DNA of 64,000 bases, from NCBI RefSeq assembly GCF_011683915.1, contig NZ_JAAQPH010000008.1, positions 1-64,000 of the forward strand, read 5' to 3'. Made by a program: the position numbers and the translations under genes. This document shows, in pieces, positions 1 through 8,652 of this stretch (the stretch's first letter is position 1; each line of letters opens with the position of its first letter). The DNA comes from Pelagibius litoralis. GTDB lineage: Bacteria > Pseudomonadota > Alphaproteobacteria > Kiloniellales > Kiloniellaceae. The notes under the pieces were generated by a model. It searched no databases. It was not told where the DNA came from and saw only the letters and a program-made list of their open reading frames with translations.

Positions 1-123
1 CATACGAAAATAGTGCTCCGCTCTCCCGATCCTCGCCCCGCATCGCGCCCTCCATGATCGCAAACCAAACGCCATAGAGAATCACGACCAAAAGACTTCG
101 GCGAGCCCTTTTTCAGCAGCCTG

Positions 124-882
124 CTAAGCGGAAAGAAAGCCGCCGTCGACGCAGAGATTGTGGCCGAAGACGAAGCTTGCCTCCTCCGAAGCCAGCCAGA
201 GCACTGCGGCGGATACCTCCTCCGGCCTTCCCAGGCGCCTGGCGGGCAGGCTCGCCGCCACAGCCGCCCGGTCGCCGACACCGGCGGCCATCATCATCGG
301 CGTTTCCACCCGGCCCGGCGAGACGGCGTTGATGCGGACGCCTTGCCCGGCATACTCCATCGCCGCCGAGCGGGTGAGCGACAGCAGCGCCGCCTTGGAG
401 GCACAGTAAAGCGCCAGCCCGGGGTTGGGGTTGCGCAGTCCGCTGACCGAGCCGTTGTTGACGATCACCCCGCCGCCGTTCGCCAGCATGATCTTGATCT
501 CCGCCTGCATGGCCAGGAAGACCGCCCGGAGGTTCATATTGAATACCTGATCATAGGTTTCCGGGCTCTGCTCCGCCAGAGAGGCCCGGCGCTCCTGAAA
601 ACCGGCGTTGTTAAAAGCGATGTCGAGTCCGCCGAGACGTTCGGCCGCCGCCTCGACCAGGGGCGCGACGGCCTTACTGTCGCTAAGGTCAGCGGCCAGG
701 AAGAACAGCTTGCCGGCCATGGCCGCCCCGGCGGCGACAACCTCGGCGCCACGCGCCTCATCCCGGCCGGAGAGAACGACATCAGCGCCCGCCTCGGCAA
801 AAGCCAGGGCCGTGGCCCGGCCGATGCCGGAGGTGCCGCCTGTCACCAGCACACGTTTGCCTTGAAACCGGCCCGCCGTCAT
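124..882 (-). CDS. SDR family NAD(P)-dependent oxidoreductase
   Basis: A 252-residue classical short-chain dehydrogenase. The nucleotide-binding glycine motif TGGTSGIG lies at residues 14-21, an NNAG motif near residue 91, and the catalytic Ser and YxxxK (YCASK) near residues 143-161. The C-terminus ends in the usual GxxxxVDGG stretch. Length is typical of the family. It is the last gene of a minus-strand run and its start overlaps the stop of the AlaX-like gene by 4 nt, so the two are probably co-transcribed. The substrate cannot be read from the sequence; the enzyme class is secure. Confidence 0.9.
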   Translation of the reverse strand: MTAGRFQGKRVLVTGGTSGIGRATALAFAEAGADVVLSGRDEARGAEVVAAGAAMAGKLFFLAADLSDSKAVAPLVEAAAERLGGLDIAFNNAGFQERRASLAEQSPETYDQVFNMNLRAVFLAMQAEIKIMLANGGGVIVNNGSVSGLRNPNPGLALYCASKAALLSLTRSAAMEYAGQGVRINAVSPGRVETPMMMAAGVGDRAAVAASLPARRLGRPEEVSAAVLWLASEEASFVFGHNLCVDGGFLSA

Positions 883-1598
883 AACTCGGCCAGCCCGATC
901 TTGATGCGGCGGTTGTGCCGGCCCTTGTTCTCGACCTTCAGAATCCGCAGGTGCCGGGATTCACCGGTCGAGGTGAGATGGGTCCCGCCGCAGGCCTGGC
1001 GGTCGAGCCCGGTGATCTCCACGATACGTACCGACCCATCCGTCTGCGGCGGCGGCGTCACCGCCTTGGACCGCAGGGTGCCCGGCTCGCGCGCCGCCTC
1101 GGCCAGAGGCATGGCGAAGGTGCGGACCGGAAGGTCCTGGTCGATGACATCGTTCATTACCACTTCCAGGTCGCGCAGGCGCTGATTGTCGGCGCCGGGC
1201 AGGTCGAGATCGATGCGCGCCGTGCCATCCGCCGACATGTTGGCCCCGGTGACCAGGGCGCCGTCGAACTCTTTGAAGGCCAGGGCATTCACAATATGAA
1301 GGCCGGTGTGAAGCTGCTGCATGAGGAAACGGAAATCCGGGTCGATGCGCGCTTCGACGATGCCATGGACTTTGACCGGCTCAGCCAGCAGGTGCCACAG
1401 CTTACCGCCCTTCTGCTCCAGGCCGGTCACCGCTACCGCGCCGCCCTGCCAGGCGAGAATGCCTTGGTCCGCTGGCTGACCGCCGCCGCCGGGATAGAAT
1501 GCCGAACGGTCGAGCGCCACCGCGCCCGGATGGCTCTCAAGGACAGCCGCCTCGTAGGTCAGCAGGTCGGGGGCTTCGTGACAGAGATAGGCGGCCAT
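879..1598 (-). CDS. AlaX-type alanyl-tRNA editing protein
   Basis: A 239-residue stand-alone relative of the alanyl-tRNA synthetase editing domain, expected to hydrolyse Ser or Gly mischarged on tRNA-Ala in the cytoplasm. The zinc-binding motifs are visible: HxxxH (HTGLH) near residue 97 and CxxxH (CGGTH) near residue 207, with the N-terminal FYPGGGGQP motif. The start at 1598 is preferred over an ATG 30 nt upstream because an AGGAGGG ribosome-binding site sits just before it and AlaX proteins begin this way. Downstream of formate dehydrogenase and overlapping the SDR gene; no functional link to formate is evident. Confidence 0.88.
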   Translation of the reverse strand: MAAYLCHEAPDLLTYEAAVLESHPGAVALDRSAFYPGGGGQPADQGILAWQGGAVAVTGLEQKGGKLWHLLAEPVKVHGIVEARIDPDFRFLMQQLHTGLHIVNALAFKEFDGALVTGANMSADGTARIDLDLPGADNQRLRDLEVVMNDVIDQDLPVRTFAMPLAEAAREPGTLRSKAVTPPPQTDGSVRIVEITGLDRQACGGTHLTSTGESRHLRILKVENKGRHNRRIKIGLAEL

Positions 1599-1701
1599 AG
1601 GCCCTCCTCTTCGGATCGCCGGGAACAACAGGCTCCCAGCGAACCACAGGAAGGATCAGGCGGTATTGGCGATTCTTGCCATCAGACCAAACGCGCCGCC
1701 C

Positions 1702-4485
1702 CTACTCCGCCGCGACGAAGGCCTCGATCTTCTCGACCTTGGCGGCACAGAACTTGAACTCCGGGATCTTGCCGAAGGGGTCGAGCTGCGGATTGGTCAG
1801 CATATTGGCCGCCGCTTCGTTGAAGCAGAAGGGAATGAAGACCATGCCCTCCGGCACGTCGCGGTCGGCCCGCACTGCCAGCGCGATCTCGCCGCGCCGG
1901 GTACTGACCTTCACCGAATCGCCGGCCACCAGCCCCATCATGGAAAGCTGACGGGGGTTCAGGCTGGCAATGGCTTCCGGCTCCAGGGTGTCGAGCACCG
2001 AGGCGCGCCGCGTCATGGCGCCGGTGTGCCAGTGCTCCAGCATGCGGCCCGTGGTCAGCACCAGCGGATAGTTGTCGTCCGGCAACTCGTCCGGCGGCAC
2101 CAGGCCGGCCGGAACGATCTTCGCGCGGCCGTCGCTGGTCGGGAAACCTTCGGCGAAGAGGATCTCGTTGCCGGGTATATCGGGCCCGTCGACCGGATAA
2201 GTCACCGCGTCCTCGCGCACCAGCCGCGCCCAGGAGATGTTCTTCAGCGAGGGCATGACCTCGACCATCTCGGTGAAGACGTCACTGGGATGGCTGTAGG
2301 TCCAGTTGAGGCCCAACCGATTGGCCAGGTCCTGGATCAATTCCCAATCCTGGCGCGCCTCGCCCGGCGGCGGCGCCACCGGCCGCGCCACCTGGACCTC
2401 CCGGTTGGTGTTGGTGAAACTGCCCCACTTCTCGGCATGGGCCGAGGCCGGCAGGATGACATCGGCATGCCAGGCGGTTTCCGTCATGAAGATATCCTGC
2501 ACCACCAGATGCTCCAGCTTCGCCAGGGCTTTGCGGGCATGGGCCTGGTCCGGGTCGGACATGGCCGGGTTCTCGCCCATGATGTACATGCCCTTGATCT
2601 GCCCGGCGATGATCGCATCGACGATCTCGACCACCGTCAGGCCGCGCTTGGGATCAAGCTCGGTGCCCCAGAATTCCTCGTAGCCCTTGCGCACCTCCTC
2701 CGTCTCGACAGACTTGTAGTCTGGAAAGACCATTGGGATCAGCCCCGCGTCGGAGGCGCCCTGAACGTTGTTCTGGCCGCGCAGCGGATGCAGGCCGGTG
2801 CCCGGGCGGCCGATCTGGCCGGTGATCATGGTGAGCGCGATGAGGCAGCGCGCATTGTCGGTGCCATGAACATGCTGGGAAATGCCCATACCCCAGAAGA
2901 TGATGGAGCGCTCTGAGCGGGCATAGAGCCGCGCCACATCGCGAATGCTTGCCGCGTCGATGCCGCAGACTTCCTCCATCGCCTCCGGCGAGAAGTCCTG
3001 CACCATGGTCTTCAGCTCTTCGAAGCCGCTGGTATGGGCCTGGATGTACTGCTGGTCGGTCAGGCCCTCTTCGATGATGGTATGGATCATCGCGTTCAAC
3101 AGCGCGACGTCGCGGCCCGGCTTGAACTGCAGATGCTTGTAGGCATAGCGGTTCATCTGCTGCCCGCGTGGGTCCATGACCACGATCTTCGCACCGCGCT
3201 TGGCGGCGTTCTTCAGGAAGGTCGCCGCGACCGGATGGTTCTGCGCCGGCCGGGCGCCGATGATGATCATGCAGTCGCTGTCTTTGGCCGCCGTGAAAGG
3301 CGCGGTCACCGCGCCGGAGCCGATGCCCTCCATCAGCGCCGCCACGGAAGACGCATGGCAAAGCCGCGTGCAGTGATCGACGTTGTTGGTGTGGAAGGCG
3401 GTGCGGATCAGCTTCTGGAAGAGATAGGCTTCCTCGTTGGAGCCCTTGGCCGAACCGAAACCGGCAAGGCCGGCGGGACCGGTTTCCTCGTAGACCTTTT
3501 TCAGGCCGCCGGCGGCGCGATCGAGCGCCTCTTCCCAGGTCGCTTCGCGGAAATGGGTCGAGGGATTCATCGGATCGACCTGATCGTCCCAGCGCTTGGG
3601 CGCGTCGTCGCGGCGAATCAGCGGCTTGGTCAGGCGCTGCGGATTATAGATATAGTCCCAGCCGAAGCGGCCTTTCACGCAGAGCCGGTTCTGGTTGGCC
3701 GGGCCGTCGCGGCCGTCGATGTAGAGGATCTTGTCGTCCTTCACATGGACCGTGGTCTGGCAGCCGACGCCGCAGTAGGGACAGAGGGTGTCGACAGAAC
3801 GGTCCTCGAAATGCACGCGGGTGCCCTGCTCGTCCAGCAGGCTGGATTCCATCAGAGCGCCAGTCGGACAGGCCTGCACGCATTCGCCGCAGGCAACGCA
3901 GGTCGACTCGCCCATGGGATCGTCGAAGTCAAAAATCACCTTCGAGCCATGGCCGCGGAAAGCCATGCCGATAACATCATTCACCTGCACTTCACGGCAG
4001 GCACGGACGCAGAGATTGCAGTTGATGCAGGCATCCAGGTTCACCGCCATGGCCGGATGGCTGACATCCGGTGCCCAGACCTCGCGGGCCGGAAAACGGC
4101 TTTCGGTCACACCGATATCCGACGCCCAGTTCCAGAACTTGCTGGCCGGGTCGTGGGAGGTTTCACGCTTGGGCTGATCAGCGACCAGCAGTTCGAAAAC
4201 CAAGGCGCGGGCCTTCTCCGCCCGCTCGCTCGCCGACTTCACCACCATGCCTTCGCGCGGTTCGCGGATGCAGGAAGCGGCCAGCACGCGCTCGCCCTCA
4301 ATCTCCACCATGCAGGCGCGGCAGTTGCCGTCGGCGCGGTAGCCCGGCTCCGGGCTGTAGCAGAGGTGCGGCAGCTTGGTGCCATAGCGCGCCGCGGCCG
4401 CCCAGATGGTCTCACCCGGCGCCGCCTCGATATCGTGACCGTCGAGGGTGAAGCGCACGGCTTCCTGTTGCGGCAAGGCGGTCAT
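1702..4485 (-). CDS. fdsA: NAD-dependent formate dehydrogenase, molybdopterin alpha subunit
   Basis: A 927-residue catalytic subunit oxidising formate to CO2. The N-terminus is a [2Fe-2S] ferredoxin domain with Cys42, Cys55, Cys58 and Cys72, followed by a NuoG-like His/Cys region and two 4Fe-4S motifs (CINCNLCVRAC and CVACGECVQACP). A CPYCGVGC 4Fe-4S motif then opens the molybdopterin domain. The Mo-ligand is Cys in the LCHASS motif around residue 375, so this is a Cys rather than Sec enzyme. The C-terminus is a molydopterin dinucleotide-binding domain. It overlaps the fused beta/gamma gene by 4 nt. No fdhD or fdsD homologue lies next to it. Expected to consume formate released by the oxalate pathway upstream. 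Confidence 0.95.
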   Translation of the reverse strand: MTALPQQEAVRFTLDGHDIEAAPGETIWAAAARYGTKLPHLCYSPEPGYRADGNCRACMVEIEGERVLAASCIREPREGMVVKSASERAEKARALVFELLVADQPKRETSHDPASKFWNWASDIGVTESRFPAREVWAPDVSHPAMAVNLDACINCNLCVRACREVQVNDVIGMAFRGHGSKVIFDFDDPMGESTCVACGECVQACPTGALMESSLLDEQGTRVHFEDRSVDTLCPYCGVGCQTTVHVKDDKILYIDGRDGPANQNRLCVKGRFGWDYIYNPQRLTKPLIRRDDAPKRWDDQVDPMNPSTHFREATWEEALDRAAGGLKKVYEETGPAGLAGFGSAKGSNEEAYLFQKLIRTAFHTNNVDHCTRLCHASSVAALMEGIGSGAVTAPFTAAKDSDCMIIIGARPAQNHPVAATFLKNAAKRGAKIVVMDPRGQQMNRYAYKHLQFKPGRDVALLNAMIHTIIEEGLTDQQYIQAHTSGFEELKTMVQDFSPEAMEEVCGIDAASIRDVARLYARSERSIIFWGMGISQHVHGTDNARCLIALTMITGQIGRPGTGLHPLRGQNNVQGASDAGLIPMVFPDYKSVETEEVRKGYEEFWGTELDPKRGLTVVEIVDAIIAGQIKGMYIMGENPAMSDPDQAHARKALAKLEHLVVQDIFMTETAWHADVILPASAHAEKWGSFTNTNREVQVARPVAPPPGEARQDWELIQDLANRLGLNWTYSHPSDVFTEMVEVMPSLKNISWARLVREDAVTYPVDGPDIPGNEILFAEGFPTSDGRAKIVPAGLVPPDELPDDNYPLVLTTGRMLEHWHTGAMTRRASVLDTLEPEAIASLNPRQLSMMGLVAGDSVKVSTRRGEIALAVRADRDVPEGMVFIPFCFNEAAANMLTNPQLDPFGKIPEFKFCAAKVEKIEAFVAAE

Positions 4486-6185
4486 TTCAGCGCCTCCGGA
4501 AAATACTTGAGGACAGAAGTGAGCGGATTGGGCGCGGCCTGGCCGAGGCCGCAGATGGACGCGTCACGCATGACATGGCAGAGTTCTTCCAGCAGGGGCG
4601 CATCCCAGGACTTCTCGCTCATCAGCTTCACCGCCTTTTCCGTGCCGTTGCGACAGGGCGTACACTGGCCGCAGGACTCTTCTTCGAAGAAGCGCATGAG
4701 GTTCAGCGCCGCTGCTTTCACATCGTCCTTGTCGGACAGGATCACCACGGCGTGGGAACCGACGAAACAACCGAACTTGTCGAGCGCCCCGAACTCCAGC
4801 GGCAGGTCGCCCATGGCAGCCGGCAGGATACCGCCGGAGGCACCGCCGGGCAGATAGGCATGAAACGCGTGCCCCTCGGCCATGCCGTCGCAGAATTCGT
4901 CGATCAGTTCCTGCACCGTGATCCCTGCCGGGGCCAGCTTCACGCCGGGGGATTTCACCCGCCCGGAAACCGAATAGGAACGCAGGCCCTTGCCGCCGTT
5001 GCGCCCCTCGGCGGCGAACCACTCGGCGCCCTTCTCGACGATGTCGCGCACCCAGTACACGGTCTCGACGTTCTGGTTCAGGGTCGGTTTTCCGAACAGG
5101 CCGACCTCGGCGATGTAGGGCGGACGGTGGCGCGGCAGGCCGCGTTTGCCCTCGATGGATTCCAGCATGGCCGACTCTTCGCCGCAGATATAGGCCCCGG
5201 CGCCGCGCCGCAGTTCCAGCGGGCAGTGTTTGGTCAGGCCGGCGGCCTCCAGCTTGGCGATCTCGCGGCGCAGAATCTCCAGGACCGCCGGGTACTCATC
5301 GCGCATGTAGATGTAGCAGCGTTCGCAGCCCACCGCCCAGGCGGCGATCAGGGCGCCTTCCAGGAAACGATGCGGATCGCTTTCCAGATAGTGCCGGTCC
5401 TTGAAAGTGCCGGGCTCGCCCTCGTCGCCGTTGATGGTCATCAGTCGTGGGCCGGGGAAACCGCGCACGATTTCCCACTTCTTACCGGTCGGAAAACCGG
5501 CACCGCCCAGGCCGCGCAGGCCCGCATGGGACAAGGCCTCGACGAGAGACTCCGGCGTCCGTTCGCCCGCCAGACAAGACCGGAGCAGGGCGTAGCCGTC
5601 GTCGCTGCTATAGGCATCCAGGTCTTTGTAGGAAGGGATCTCGGGATGATGGTCTTCGCCAACCGCCGCCGAGAGATTCTCCACCGTGGCGTTGTCGATA
5701 TGGCGATGGCCGACCTCCGCCACCGGCGCGCAGTGGCAACGCCCCATGCAGGGCGCGGGCACAACGCGAACCTGGTCGCCAACCGCCTTCGGCAGCGCCT
5801 TCAGAAGATCCTGGGCGCCCATCATCTCGCAGGTGATGGAATCGCAGACGCGGATGGTCAGCGGCGGCGGCGGGGTCTCCCCCTCCAGCACGATATCGAA
5901 GTGTGCGTAGAAGGAGGCCACTTCGTAGACCGCCGCCATGGGCAGCTTCATTTCTTCGGACAGGGCGCGCAGATGTCGCGCCGAGAGATGCCCCTGGCTG
6001 TCTTGAATCAGATGCAGATACTCGATCAACAGATCGGCGCGCCGTGGCTGCTCGCCCAAAAGCCCCTGGACGTCCGCCAAGGCTTCAAGATCGAGCTGGC
6101 GGCCCTTGGGTGTCGTGGGCGCCTTGCGCCGGCCGGAGCCCGGATGTATCTGCCGCTCGAATGGGGGCGGCGTTCCCTCTGGCAT
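4482..6185 (-). CDS. fdsB: Formate dehydrogenase fused gamma/beta subunit (NuoE-NuoF-like)
   Basis: A 567-residue diaphorase subunit passing electrons from FdsA to NAD+. Residues about 25-185 form a NuoE-like thioredoxin fold with [2Fe-2S] cysteines (CDSITC and CMGRC). The rest is NuoF-like, with the NAD/FMN motifs GLGGAGFPTGKKW and NGDEGEPGTFKDR and the GAGAYICGEESA motif, ending in a 4Fe-4S site (CGQCTPCRNG and a later Cys). In the classical fds operon these are two genes, fdsG and fdsB; here they are one. The start at 6185 is chosen because a GGAGACA site precedes it; the upstream ATG at 6275 would add a non-conserved extension. Confidence 0.93.
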   Translation of the reverse strand: MPEGTPPPFERQIHPGSGRRKAPTTPKGRQLDLEALADVQGLLGEQPRRADLLIEYLHLIQDSQGHLSARHLRALSEEMKLPMAAVYEVASFYAHFDIVLEGETPPPPLTIRVCDSITCEMMGAQDLLKALPKAVGDQVRVVPAPCMGRCHCAPVAEVGHRHIDNATVENLSAAVGEDHHPEIPSYKDLDAYSSDDGYALLRSCLAGERTPESLVEALSHAGLRGLGGAGFPTGKKWEIVRGFPGPRLMTINGDEGEPGTFKDRHYLESDPHRFLEGALIAAWAVGCERCYIYMRDEYPAVLEILRREIAKLEAAGLTKHCPLELRRGAGAYICGEESAMLESIEGKRGLPRHRPPYIAEVGLFGKPTLNQNVETVYWVRDIVEKGAEWFAAEGRNGGKGLRSYSVSGRVKSPGVKLAPAGITVQELIDEFCDGMAEGHAFHAYLPGGASGGILPAAMGDLPLEFGALDKFGCFVGSHAVVILSDKDDVKAAALNLMRFFEEESCGQCTPCRNGTEKAVKLMSEKSWDAPLLEELCHVMRDASICGLGQAAPNPLTSVLKYFPEALK

Positions 6186-6420
6186 CGATCTTGTCTCCGA
6201 TCCTACGAGTATTGTGCTTGGGCCCTTGGCGAGGCCTCTGTCGTCCGGGGCCGACCATAGACGGAAATTCGGCAATTCATAAGGGGATTTGTAGACAGCC
6301 TGTCGGTCAAAACTTGATTGAAACCGACGTTTTCGACGTCTTTGAGACAGATCCGGCGCAGACCTGCGTAAGGCGCGCCGGGCAGCGGCTTTGCTGTCGG
6401 GCGCCCTGCCACCAGCGGCC
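6186..6420. other. Intergenic region upstream of formate dehydrogenase genes
   Basis: A 235-nt gap between the SucD-like stop and the fds start, where a promoter for fdsBA would be expected. A short inverted repeat GACGT-5 nt-ACGTC lies at 6326-6340. The TGGTATAC palindrome found upstream of other genes in this block is absent. A 73-codon reading frame on the minus strand has no recognisable features and is not called. Confidence 0.4.
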
Positions 6421-7299
6421 TCAAGCGGCCCTTAGGGCCTGGCGGACGGTCTGGCCGATTTCCGCCGCCGATGTGGCAACGCTCACCCCCGCCGACCGCA
6501 GGGCCTCGATCTTCTCGGCGGCACCGCCCTGGCCAAAGACATTGACTGTCCCGGCATGCCCCATGCGGCGCTCCGTCGGGGCATGCAGGCCGGCGACATA
6601 GGCGACAACCGGCTTGCGGGCCTTGTTGGCCTTCAGGTAGGCAGCCGCCTCTTCCTCATCGCTGCCGCCGATCTCGCCCAGCAGCACAACGCAGTCGGTG
6701 CCGGGGTCCTGGAAGAACAGCTCCAGGCAGTCCACGAATCCGACACCGTGAACCGGGTCGCCACCAATACCGATGGAGGTCGACTGGCCCAGGCGTTGGG
6801 CCGAGATCTGTTCGATCACCTCCGAGGTGAGCGAGGCGGAACGCGATGCGATACCAACCTTGCCGGGGCGTTCCAAATGCGCGGGCATGACCCCGATCTT
6901 GCAGCGGCCCGGGCTGAGAATACCTTGTGAGTTCGGCCCGATGAGGCGCGTCGCCGAGCCTTCGAGCCGGCGCTTCACCCTGACCATATCGAGCACCGGT
7001 ATCCGCTCGGTCACGCAAACCACCAGAGGCAGCCCGGCATCGATCGCTTCGATGAGGGCGTCGCCCGCAGATGCCGGCGGCACGAAAACCGCAGAGGCAT
7101 TGGCGCCCGTCGCGGCTACCGCCTCGGCAACGCTGTCGAAAACCGGCAAACCGAGATGCCGGCGCCCACCCTTGCCCGGAACCACGCCGCCGACGACCTT
7201 GGTGCCGTAAGCAATCGCCCGCTCCATGTGGTAGCTCGCCTGCTTACCGGTAAAGCCCTGGCAGATAACCTTGGTGTCGCTGTCGATGAGTATGGCCAT
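6421..7299 (-). CDS. Succinyl/malyl-CoA ligase alpha-subunit-like protein
   Basis: A 292-residue ADP-forming acyl-CoA synthetase alpha subunit (SucD/MtkB family). It carries the N-terminal CoA-binding Rossmann domain (GFTGKQASYH near residue 15) and the phosphohistidine motif RRMGHAG near residue 246. The family motif around residue 150 reads SRSASLT where SucD usually has SRSGTLT, so it is a divergent paralogue. Its ATG overlaps the TGA of the beta subunit by 1 nt. Given its place among oxalate genes it may make a CoA thioester that primes the oxalyl-CoA cycle, or act as a malate-CoA ligase; the substrate is not established. Confidence 0.85.
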   Translation of the reverse strand: MAILIDSDTKVICQGFTGKQASYHMERAIAYGTKVVGGVVPGKGGRRHLGLPVFDSVAEAVAATGANASAVFVPPASAGDALIEAIDAGLPLVVCVTERIPVLDMVRVKRRLEGSATRLIGPNSQGILSPGRCKIGVMPAHLERPGKVGIASRSASLTSEVIEQISAQRLGQSTSIGIGGDPVHGVGFVDCLELFFQDPGTDCVVLLGEIGGSDEEEAAAYLKANKARKPVVAYVAGLHAPTERRMGHAGTVNVFGQGGAAEKIEALRSAGVSVATSAAEIGQTVRQALRAA

Positions 7300-8474
7300 C
7301 AGGCTGCCTCCCGCCCCGCAGCGGCGACAACCATGCTTGCCGCCTGCCCGATGCTGTCCGCGAAATTGACCGGAATGCCCTGGGCCTTCAGGATCTTGCG
7401 GGCAAGCTCGCCATTGGTGCCCGCGGCCCTGACGATCAGCGGCACACGCAGGCCCTCCGCCTTGCAGGCCGCGGCGATGCCCTCGGCCACCGTGTCGCAG
7501 CGCAGAATGCCGCCGCCGTAGATGTTCACCAGGATTGCGTTGATCTTGCGGTTGCGCAGCAGCAGCCGGAAACCCTCGTCCACCTGGCCGCGGGTCGCCT
7601 CCGGGCGGATGTCCATGAAGTCCGCCGGTTCCCCACCCTGCTGCTTCAACAGGTCGACCGTCGCAAGCGCCAGGCCCGCACCGTTCACCATGACGCCGAT
7701 GTTGCCGTCGAGATGCACGTAGTTCAGCGCGAAACGCTGGGCCTCCAGCTCCGTCGGGTCCAGTTCCTCCTCGTCGCGCAACACCGCAAGGTCCTGGTGG
7801 CGGAACAGGGCATTGTCATCGAGCACCATTTTGACGTCGAGGGCGGTCAGTTGACCGTCATTGGTCAGCGCCAGCGGGTTGATTTCGATAAGGCTGGCGT
7901 CCAGGTCCCCGAAAGCCTTCACGATGGCTTTCATGATATCCACGGCCTGTCCGCGTGCGGCGCCGTCCAGCCCCAGCCGGGCCGCCAGGTCCCCCGCCGC
8001 CGCTTCGTCCAGGCCGGCCTCGGGATCGGCCACGAGGCGCAGCATCTCTCCGGGCGCCGCCGCCATGCGGCCCTCGATGTCGTTGCCGCCTTCCCTGGCG
8101 GCGATCAGGGAAACCCGGCCGCGGCTGCGGTCCACCAGAACCGCGAGATAAAGTTCCCGCGCGGCCCCCACGGCCTGTTCGATGTAGACTGAGCGGACCA
8201 GCTTGCCTTTCGGACCGGTTTGCGGCGTCACCAGCGGACGGTCCAGCAGATCCTCAGCCGCGGCACGCGCCGCCTCGGGGCTGGAAACCATCCGGACGCC
8301 GCCCGCATCGTGCCGCAGGCCGGCATGGATCTGAGCTTTCACAGCCCAGCTCGCGCCGCCGAGATCACGCGCCGCGCCGGCGGCCTCTTCGACACTGCGC
8401 ACCAGCCGCGCTTTCGGGCTGGGCACGCCGTAGCGGCTCAACAGCTCTTTGGCCTGATATTCGTGAAGATTCAT
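7299..8474 (-). CDS. Succinyl/malyl-CoA ligase beta-subunit-like protein (ATP-grasp)
   Basis: A 391-residue SucC/MtkA-type beta subunit beginning MNLHEYQAKELL, the canonical family start, with an ATP-grasp domain (residues about 8-210, metal ligand motif EINPLAL near residue 213) and a C-terminal CoA-ligase flavodoxin-like domain (NIYGGILRCD-like segment near residue 315). The start at 8474 is set by this conserved N-terminus; an upstream ATG at 8546 adds unrelated sequence. It forms a two-gene unit with the alpha subunit. A TGGTATACCA palindrome lies 92 nt upstream of the start, shared with the tct and oxc transcription units. Confidence 0.87.
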   Translation of the reverse strand: MNLHEYQAKELLSRYGVPSPKARLVRSVEEAAGAARDLGGASWAVKAQIHAGLRHDAGGVRMVSSPEAARAAAEDLLDRPLVTPQTGPKGKLVRSVYIEQAVGAARELYLAVLVDRSRGRVSLIAAREGGNDIEGRMAAAPGEMLRLVADPEAGLDEAAAGDLAARLGLDGAARGQAVDIMKAIVKAFGDLDASLIEINPLALTNDGQLTALDVKMVLDDNALFRHQDLAVLRDEEELDPTELEAQRFALNYVHLDGNIGVMVNGAGLALATVDLLKQQGGEPADFMDIRPEATRGQVDEGFRLLLRNRKINAILVNIYGGGILRCDTVAEGIAAACKAEGLRVPLIVRAAGTNGELARKILKAQGIPVNFADSIGQAASMVVAAAGREAA

Positions 8475-8565
8475 GGTCCGCCCGCCCCATTGCCGTTGTT
8501 GTTGGAAAACAAGGCCTAAAACTACCGTCCGGCCTCTACATCCCAATCCTCAGCTTCGTGGCATA

Positions 8566-8575
8566 TGGTATACCA
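8566..8575. promoter_or_regulatory. Candidate GntR/FCD operator upstream of sucC-like gene
   Basis: The perfect palindrome TGGTATACCA lies in the tctA-sucC intergenic gap. It has the TGGT-N2-ACCA form typical of FCD-type GntR operators and matches the sites at 11941 and 19911. Its position suggests a separate promoter for the CoA-ligase genes rather than simple read-through from tctA. Confidence 0.65.
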
Positions 8576-8652
8576 CCAGGGCCAAAACGGCAATCTCTTT
8601 CTCTGAGACCGACCCCGGCGCCGGGCCCAAAGCGCCCGGCCGATACCGTCTG

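Noticed and set aside
160-1185. Plus-strand 341-codon frame opposite the SDR and AlaX genes
   Set aside because: Antisense to two genes with clear family motifs; it has no recognisable domain and is explained by high GC content.
3034-4857. Plus-strand 607-codon frame opposite formate dehydrogenase
   Set aside because: Shadow of fdsA and the fused beta/gamma gene, rich in His, Arg and Gly with no family motif.
4575-6260. Plus-strand 561-codon frame
   Set aside because: Antisense to the NuoE/NuoF-like gene, which has intact cofactor motifs over the whole length.
6203-6424. Minus-strand 73-codon frame upstream of formate dehydrogenase genes
   Set aside because: No domain, no good start signal, and it reads into the fds leader.
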